Positions 56,272-64,000 of a stretch of 64,000 nucleotides of DNA are shown here, one piece after another (the stretch's first letter is position 1; the number at the start of each line of letters is the position of its first letter). The DNA comes from Metaphire vulgaris (taxonomy: Eukaryota; Annelida; Clitellata; Crassiclitellata; Megascolecidae). Made by a program: the position numbers and the translations under genes. Under the pieces are notes generated by a model that saw only the letters and a program-made list of their open reading frames with translations, was not told the origin of the DNA and did not search any database. The stretch is from positions 12,247,828-12,311,827 of the forward strand of contig CM030851.1 in the NCBI GenBank assembly GCA_018105865.1, given 5' to 3'.

Positions 56272-58110
56272 ACCTACTGTATATGCACTTGGCGCCAATA
56301 TAATCTTGTACAAAAAACCAATGTAGACCTACTTTTTACGATTCAGCGTAAACTAGACGCATGAGAAAAAGGAAAAACCACGCACGGTTCCAGTTTATAC
56401 TGTACATTTCGTGCAGACAGCTGGGTTATTGCTGCATTGTACCTGTACGTTTATGCCATATAGATATGCGTTATCTTCCGTGACTGCGTCAATCAATAAT
56501 AATTAATTATTAGAGTTGCATAAACTCTGAATAGACCGAAAAGAGATTTTAAAAACCCCATCAGAATGCATGGTGCATAACATTCACGTCGTTTTGTCGG
56601 ACGTTTTACGAGTCGCTTGTCTTTCCTGGGTGAAACAGGTAGAATAGGCCATGCAGCAGGGTAGCAGGCCTGAGCGATATTTCAGGATTGGCCTACTGCG
56701 GGGGCGTTCAACTGGCCGCCCGCGGGCCAGATCCGACCCGCCAATGAGTGTGAAAAACGGTCCGCGAAACGGTAACTTTTTCTCTGCCGTTTACAACTTT
56801 TTTAATGTCTTGTCTTCGGATTGCCTGCTTGATACTAGGCCTACTTACGAACTCAAGAACACTGACCTTCGGGAGGGGGGGTGGGACCAGTCGTAAAATA
56901 GGTTTGCCCTTCGCGAAATTTAATTTAATACTGGATACTCATTTGTCCTGTAGACGTGCTCTCACGAGAGGGTCACGAGAACACGGTTCGGCGTCTTGCC
57001 TTTAAGCACGAATCTTTTCCGATGAGATTATCTCCAGCTGGTGGGTGGGTGGGTGTTGGGGGGGGTGGTTGCGCCCTGACTTCTCCACATGAAGAATAAT
57101 TATATCGGGATTTTCAGTTAATAGACAACACCAGCCACGAAATATAAATAAATGCGCGTTCGACTGTAGCTGCCAGTGCTGTAGGCCTACAGAAATATAA
57201 ATATATGAACTCTTCTAGCGCCTCTAAACCGGTTTGGTCCTTTAAATTAATAATAGAACGCCGTCTTATAATTCAAATATAACGCATCGTTGGGCGTAAT
57301 CCGTCCCAAGTGGAAAACAGCACGGCTTGCAGTAAGACCGTTCGAGACTCTAAACAGATCCTACTGAATATCTCCCAGAAAAAACTAATTCTATTTCATA
57401 GCCAACGATTTGGAAGAAAATTTGTTGACAGCGCCCCAAAATGTTTAGGATGGGACCCAGGGGCACAGTGCCTCGAATGAATATCGCAATTTGAATGGGA
57501 ACCTACATAATACTGATTACGTAATAATTATTGATTATCCTTTGCAGGATTTTTAGCAAAGAAGATGAATAAGCGAAAATGTGGTTCTTGCCCCCCAGTA
57601 TTTCGTCAAATCGCTGAGCTTCGACATATCTCCGCACCCACTGTTCAATAGGCCGTCCACTCACTTCTCTCACACACAGCAAATTAATTATAAAAATTGT
57701 TTTTGTTGTCTGTAAAACCTGTCGTCAAATAAACCAGTCATCGTAACCTTTACATTACCGCATGCCTCCCAAATTTTTGCAAAATTGGGGATTTAAAGTT
57801 TCTTGGCTGGGGAGAGAATTCCCCCTTCCAGTCTGTATGCAACACTGGATTTTAAAATCACCGATGGCTAAACATCTCCGGGGCGGGCGGGGATCGGTCG
57901 AACGAAGATTCATGTGACCAATGGTCGACATGGGTCGTGAGGCGTTTTAGCCGTAATTGACAACGTATATGACCACCAAAGTCAAATAGTAATAATAATA
58001 ATAATTACGCGTAATATAATATGCTAGACGACCGCTTTGCCAATATGGCGAGCTCACTTAACCATGTCGCCTGTAAAAAAGACAGACTGCGATAGCAAGA
58101 TAGCAATAGC

Positions 58111-58215
58111 CAGGGACGTAGCTAGGCATGGGCTGGGGGAGGGGGGGGCTCAAGCCCCCCAACAAACCTGAAGCTAGTCCCCCCAAACGAATTCAAGCCC
58201 AAACATAGTTGCGGG
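58111..58215 (+). mobile_element. hAT-like relic (CAGGGACGTAGCTAGG end)
   Basis: CAGGGACGTAGCTAGGCATG followed by a G-run and 'caagccccccaaca' is a common hAT left end. No matching right end is found. Confidence 0.4.
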
Positions 58216-59099
58216 CTCAAGCGTTTGTTTGTTCACAAGAATCGTACATTGGATATGGAAAAGCTCATAAGTACCTTTGTTGAACGACTGGATATAGGCG
58301 AGCAAAGTCCTATTAAATGTAATGTATATGTTACAGTCAAAACGTGTAATTAGTCATTACAAGAAATGACTAAAAGTTTCAGTCATTGTGTGTAATGTCC
58401 AATAGGGTCAATCATTGCATGCAATGGCTAAAATAACCAGTCATTTCATGCAAAGACTAACTTTTCCAATGATTGATTTCACACTTTGACTGACCGCTAT
58501 AGATTCACTAATATAATCCTACAAGACTGCGATTTCTGCGTCTCAGGCTGTGCTAATGCGATCGAGAGATAAGAGGATCTTGAGATAGCTGGAGTCTTGT
58601 ATCACAGGTTTTATAGACCACAGACATATCTAACAATTGATACTCTGTCTGACGTTGGACTCTGTAAGGACTATGGCTACAGAAGGCCATAGATATGCAA
58701 AAATTCAGAAGAGTGACGAAACAAATTATATCCACATTTTCTTGTGTCCTCATCTTCATTGCATCAAACCGTACTAGAAGAGTCAATATATTCTGATTTT
58801 ATTCTAGAGCGTTCGAAATGCCACGAAAAATAGTGAGCTATGTCAAACGACACTATACAAAGTCATGTTATAATATTTGATAATAATACCAATCTATAGA
58901 GTAGACACGTAGTAAAGAGGGCGATGGTCCATGTCATGTATAAGGAATATATAGTCGCAGTCGATTTATGGCGAAACCATAAGTCAATCTAAGGAGTTAA
59001 CAGCGTTTGAAGAGATAAATGGCAGATAATACGAATGTCAAAACGAGATTGGAAACTCAGGAAATTCTGCAGACATAAATAATTATTGCTGAGCGAAGG

Positions 59100-59147
<48 letters not shown>

Positions 59148-59325
59148 GTTTTACTGTTTATGAAGATAAATGTAAACGAAAGGCCAAATAGAACACGGTG
59201 ATTCTATGCGAGTATTGTACGCATTCATTGCTGGTTAAGCCATAGACTCTAATATAATAGTAAATCTATGGGTCAAACGCATGATAGGCAGTCTAAAATC
59301 GATTCTAATTCATGAAACATTAGAC

Positions 59326-59701
59326 CAGGGGTGTCAAACATGCGGCCCGCGGGCCGGATACGGCCCGCAAAAGCGTATACCCGTATCCGGCCCGCTTTTC
59401 ATCCTGCCCGCGTGTATGTGGCTGAATACAAGAAAAAACTGTATGTTTAAGCAAAGTTACTTTATTTAAGGCGTGTTCAAAAAGTACATGTATGAAAATC
59501 GGAAATTACATTATATGAAACTCGAAATTTTTACATAGGCCTACGATAGAAATGAAATAAAAAATTTCTGAAACGATTTTTTATAATGTAATGGTTTGTG
59601 TAATAGGTCTCCTGTGGTTCGTGTTAATGTCATGTACAAATCCGCGACAACCACGAAGACTTTTATGTGGCCCACGATATGAAATGAGTTTGACGCCCTT
59701 G
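59326..59701 (+). mobile_element. hAT non-autonomous element (CAGGGGTGTCAAAC ends)
   Basis: CAGGGGTGTCAAACATGCGG at the left and GTTTGACGCCCTTG at the right. The 'gcggcccgcgggccgg' box near the left end is typical of hAT elements. No clear TSD. Confidence 0.75.
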
Positions 59702-59799
59702 CTTTATAGGCCTACAAAATATTACAAAATATCGTATTGCTTTATAGGCCTACAAAATATTACAAAATATCGTACACGTATAAGTCGTCTCGGATACTA

Positions 59800-59922
<123 letters not shown>

Positions 59923-60047
59923 TTTCTGCACTAACTTCTGTCTTGTTTGACGAACATTATGTTAATGGAGGTCTCTAGATATGGTTGTGAAGAATTACTT
60001 GTAATGTTTGAATGTGTGCACATGATGATGGCAGTTGAAATATGTCT

Positions 60048-60050
60048 TTT

Positions 60051-60108
<58 letters not shown>

Positions 60109-60110
60109 GT
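60048..60110. repeat. (AAT)n microsatellite
   Basis: Uninterrupted AAT trinucleotides. Confidence 0.95.
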
Positions 60111-60354
60111 TGCTTGAGCTTTCCCAAAGACAATTTTTATTTAATTCCACGACATGTCCCGGCTTACTGGCTTATTCGGATTGAGGCATGTCGACTCTGC
60201 ACGCGTCGATCGGCCGCAGACATTCAACGTTTGCCTATTTGCCTATTGCCTATTGCCTAATAGAAAATTCAGTTGTACGCGATAAAGAGGGCGCTATGGA
60301 ACATAAGAACGCTCACGATATTACCTTCTCCAAATTCCATCCAATCGCAATACG

Positions 60355-60428
60355 ACGATGATGACGACGAAGATGATGATGACGACGACAGGGGATGATG
60401 ATGATGATGATGATGATGATGACGATGA
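60355..60428. repeat. (GAT/GAC)n microsatellite
   Basis: Imperfect GAT/GAC trinucleotides. Confidence 0.9.
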
Positions 60429-60639
60429 AAGCATCAAAAACTAGCGACCGTTAGTTTAAAACCATTAGGACCTATTCTGTACGGACTGACCGTGAAATTA
60501 AAAACAAAATAATATTTTCGCCGACCCCTTGGTGATTTGACACGTCCCTTACGAAAAATACAATTATGGACAACCCAGCCACTGAGAATACAAAAGCGAT
60601 GAATGCATGTCCGATACTGTACTTGTTTTCACAGTAGCC

Positions 60640-60723
<84 letters not shown>

Positions 60724-60783
60724 TTAATAATAATAATAATAATGAAGATGAAGATGAAGATGAAGATGAAGATGAATATGATG

Positions 60784-60814
<31 letters not shown>

Positions 60815-60861
60815 GATAATAATATGATGATGATGAATAATGAATGATAATGATAATAATG

Positions 60862-60955
<94 letters not shown>

Positions 60956-60965
60956 GTAATAATAA
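60640..60965. repeat. Long compound (AAT)n-(GATGAA)n-(AAT)n array
   Basis: AAT blocks flank a GATGAA hexamer block and GATAAT-type interruptions over about 320 bp. The long apparent frames on both strands are artefacts. Confidence 0.95.
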
Positions 60966-61358
60966 TGTTTAAAGTGGTCCAGTAGAGTTGTCTGCCCTGT
61001 GCGATTGTATAACGCACTAAAGGCGTCGTGTCGGGATGGGGGTTTTGACCGTCTGTCCAGTGAGACCGCATGACGCAATCCTCTCACCGGCTCCCGACAA
61101 ACTATCAAAACACGGTTTCGCGAAATTCGGCGTCGTTCGACGGCGCATGCGCACCCAGAAGGGACCGGAACCAATCCACCTTCGTTAAAAAGCTTCCCCC
61201 TCTTCTTCCACCTCCACCCCCATCGACCGGATTCTCAGCGGATCCGGCAGTTCCGGGACTTGGTTGCGGCGGAAGGGGGTCGGGGGACGCCGGCGCAAAT
61301 GGATGCGGGAATGGGATTGGCCCCCGACGCGTTGCGTTAAGTGCCCGGAAGGCAATTA

Positions 61359-61361
<3 letters not shown>

Positions 61362-61398
<37 letters not shown>

Positions 61399-61420
61399 AG
61401 GGGAGAGGGGGAGAGGGAGC
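61362..61420. repeat. (GA)n tract and purine-rich sequence
   Basis: GA dinucleotides followed by 'ggggggaggggagagggg', a strand-asymmetric purine tract in the CpG-rich upstream region of the gene at 62515. Confidence 0.9.
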
Positions 61421-62514
61421 CGGAGCGAACGGTCACCGCGGGACACGTTGTGCTTATAATTCCGCTTCCGTTCCATCGATCGTCTGCCTGGGACCCGAGG
61501 GTTCTACCGACGGCAGACGATAGTCGCTTTGCAGTCGAACGTCTGGCGGGAAATTTCGCCGCCAGATGGATGGCGCGCTCCTCGGCACGCTTGCGACAAT
61601 ATTTGTAGTTTCGCGGAAAGATCGATTTGATGAAATCGCAGTTTTGACGTTCAAATCGACTTCGAACCAACAGAATTTCCGATACGTTACCGATTATAAT
61701 TAATATTTAATCAATCGGCCGACATTTTGCGCCCATCAGTGTGATTGCCACGGCCTCTTTGCACCGTTGGTAGCGAAACGTTAAAGATAAAATAATAGGC
61801 CAACAATTTTCGACTTCGCTTTAAGATGATGATGTTAATAGCGCAGAATTGCGAAAATTTTATCTTTCTTCGGATGAGTTTTCTCTCTCTCCAAATACCT
61901 TAATTGATTTGAACTTCCTCCTCATTTAATTAACCGAGTATCCGCCACAATAACAACGGTGAAAACATGATTTTACATGGTTTAGGTCGGCCAAGTCAGC
62001 CTGTGTGAAAACCACAATAACTAATAATACTCTCAACGTTTAATAGCCCAGTTTTCATAGAATTCCGCCGCTTTCTAACGGCCGTTTTGTGACTGGCTTT
62101 TGAAGCCAAAGCCCCCCCCCCCACTCCCACCCGGGGGCGAGGACGGAAGTTTCACAGCATCCTTTTATTTTTGATTCGACGCAAGAGATCGGTCTGCCAG
62201 GCCCACCGAAGCTGACGTAGGCCCTATAGCGACAGGCCGGCATCTGGCACGCAACGGAAAACGACGATGCTACTCGAAGCTGCAGATAGCCCACTACTGG
62301 CGGCGGTGGCTATAGGTCGCTTCGAAGCCCCCCCGTCACCCCCACCCCCCCTTCCCCTCACTTCACCGATCCTTCCTTTTGCTTCCGTCGCAGTCGAGAG
62401 ATCGCTCCGTCGACTCCAGACGTCAAGTTCTCATCTTTTTCGTCCGACTTTTGGCGTTTTCCTTCATCTCAGGCAGGAGGTTCTATTGTATTCTTTGGAC
62501 AGAGCCCGGCGATC

Positions 62515-62769
62515 ATGAAGGCATTCGGAGCGAGATTCGAAACCGGCGTGGCGCCTCTCATCTGCGTTCTTCTACTGTCGGGGGCTTGGCAGAGCGAAGT
62601 AAGCATTTTGCTGATCCGACATTTATTACTATTTAAATAAATAAACTACAAAAATTACGGCGCGGAGTAGGGGCCTACATTTTAACCAATCATTCTGGGT
62701 TCAATTTTTCCAGAAACGGTAATACTACTAATAACAGTAGTAGAAGTGGTAGTAGTTCTAGTGGTAGTG

Positions 62770-62829
<60 letters not shown>

Positions 62830-62845
62830 GTACTACTAGTAGTAG

Positions 62846-62916
<71 letters not shown>

Positions 62917-63510
62917 TAGCTGGATAGGAAATGAATTAATTGCGCCTGGGTAGATTTTTGTTTATTACGTACTATAGTTGCTTCCAAAGTCTTCTCCACT
63001 TCAGCGTTTAAATTTTTTTTAAAACTAAATTTGTGTTTCACCCCACGACAATTATCTACAGAATTACAAATTCTGTTCGAAGAACGTCTCTTGAAAAAAG
63101 AAAGAACGGATATTCCTGAACATTTAAAAGTCGAGGGAAGAAAGGAGGGAGGGAGAGAGGGATGGATGGAGGGAGGTAGGTAGGGATAGGGGGAGTGGGG
63201 GCTAACTGGAACTCAAGCCCCTGCTTTCGCTGCATGGCTCTTTCCGTTCAGTGTGTTTGCAGAAGCCGTTGAGTTCGACCTGGATCGGAATATGTTGACC
63301 GTTCCTACGACGTTTTGCGTTACGATATATTATACATGTATAGGCCTATACTGTATCAGAGGGCGCTTTCTAAAGTACTCGACTGTTCCTGAATCTAAGA
63401 GAGAAACCTTCTCCGTTGCGATTCGGTCGAATTTCTACAGAAATTGCTCGATTCTTTCAATCGGATAATGATGCTGCTGCTGCTGTTGATTATGATGATT
63501 ATTATTGTTA

Positions 63511-63560
<50 letters not shown>

Positions 63561-63712
63561 ATATAATAATATAATAATAATATAATAATAACATAATAAT
63601 AATATAATAATATAACAATATAACAATATAATAATATTTTAATTTTTTGTGTGTTATTATTATTTTATTATTTTGATTATGATTATGATTGATGATGATG
63701 ATGATGATGATT

Positions 63713-63743
<31 letters not shown>

Positions 63744-63894
63744 CCGAGGTGTTTTGATTATCTTTTTTGTCTTAGGCAAGAGTTCGTCGTTCAATCAACG
63801 ACCTGCAATCGGGACCCGCCGACGATCTCCTCGACCCGATGTTCGCCTACCCATCGGCCGCCGCCGCCGCCGCCGTCTCCGCCGGGGACGACGA

Positions 63895-63934
<40 letters not shown>

Positions 63935-64000
63935 CCTGGGCAGCGACGGCGGTGGTGCCCGCCGTCGGGTCCTCTCCGACCGACCGGCTCGGCTGCTGCG
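62515..64000 (+). CDS. Secreted/membrane precursor, first two coding exons (partial, runs off the right edge)
   Basis: Exon 1 runs 62515-62598: ATG, 28 codons, then GAA|GTAAGC. It encodes a signal-peptide-like start, with hydrophobic core VAPLICVLLLSGAW. Exon 2 starts at 63776 after CTTTTTTGTCTTAG, in phase 0, and reads ARVRRSINDLQSGPADDLLD then PMFAYPS, two poly-Ala stretches (GCC repeats) around GDDD, and an Arg/Pro-rich part (PGQRRRW). RVRR|S would suit a furin-type or prohormone convertase. There is no stop before the window end. The 5' region is CpG-rich, as for a regulated gene with a large 5' UTR. Family unknown: a growth-factor or neuropeptide precursor is possible but nothing here proves it. 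The intron contains the AAT/ACT array at 62768-62916 and ATT/ATG arrays at 63467-63745. Confidence 0.6.
62768..62916. repeat. (AAT)n-(ACT)n array
   Basis: AAT block followed by an ACT block, in the intron of the precursor gene. Confidence 0.95.
63467..63745. repeat. Compound (GCT)-(ATT)n-(ATA)-(ATG)n-(ATC)n array
   Basis: ATT and AATAT units pass into GAT and then its inverted form ATC, making a potential hairpin at 63690-63743, 30 bp upstream of the exon at 63776. Confidence 0.92.

Noticed and set aside
60629..61174. A 181-codon open frame of poly-Leu/Ile/Ser on the minus strand
   Set aside because: It is created entirely by AAT, GATGAA and related trinucleotide arrays.
61070..61670. Overlapping frames of 100-130 codons on both strands
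   Set aside because: CpG-rich and (GA)n sequence with few chance stops. No family similarity, no splice logic, and both strands are equally open. Most likely promoter/5' UTR of the gene at 62515.

Overview
The window is nuclear DNA of an animal, most likely a marine invertebrate. It carries metazoan genes (the asparaginyl hydroxylase FIH/HIF1AN, UBIAD1, TARBP1, an ELOVL elongase, the ATP synthase subunit DAPIT) split by many short spliceosomal introns. The introns and spacers are AT-rich and full of microsatellites, MITEs and 5'-truncated LINE ends. No bacterial operon, CRISPR array or viral genome is visible. Protein lengths and exon phases resemble vertebrate orthologues, which would fit a deuterostome invertebrate, but the phylum cannot be fixed from this sequence alone. 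All exon models were built by hand from splice signals, codon phase and remembered family sequences, without alignment software. Layout, left to right: (1) 665-774, minus: first coding exon of an unrecognised gene that leaves the window on the left. (2) 3795-9198, minus: complete seven-exon ELOVL2/4/5-type very-long-chain fatty acid elongase. (3) 11294-12376, plus: intronless GT32 (OCH1/SUR1-like) glycosyltransferase, divergent from ELOVL. (4) 12780-30496, minus: TARBP1, a tRNA 2'-O-ribose methyltransferase, reconstructed as 28 coding exons of about 1,636 codons, tail to tail with the GT32 gene. (5) 32892-33902, plus: UBIAD1 with an uninterrupted coding region, divergent from TARBP1. (6) 38313-39786, plus: two-exon BTB/POZ protein with a C-terminal four-cysteine motif. 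(7) 41316-42577, minus: ATP5MK (USMG5/DAPIT). (8) 45866-51707, minus: complete eight-exon HIF1AN of 350 residues. (9) 52-62 kb: essentially geneless, a graveyard of hAT-type and TTAA-flanked MITEs and long trinucleotide arrays. (10) 62515 to the right edge, plus: first two coding exons of a secreted or membrane precursor in a GC-rich region. The genes look like independent housekeeping or metabolic loci (lipid elongation, prenylquinone synthesis, tRNA methylation, oxygen sensing, ATP synthase assembly), not one pathway or cassette. The most unusual material is at fine scale. Three of 43 inferred introns appear to start with GC. TARBP1 appears to use a 14-nt microexon and has an apparent 2-bp CG frame break in one exon. 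UBIAD1 has Asn for the first Asp of its second Asp-rich motif. Several short inverted-repeat element families occur, three of them with perfect 8-bp target duplications and one made of telomere-like TTAGGG repeats. I did not find a convincing novel multi-gene system.
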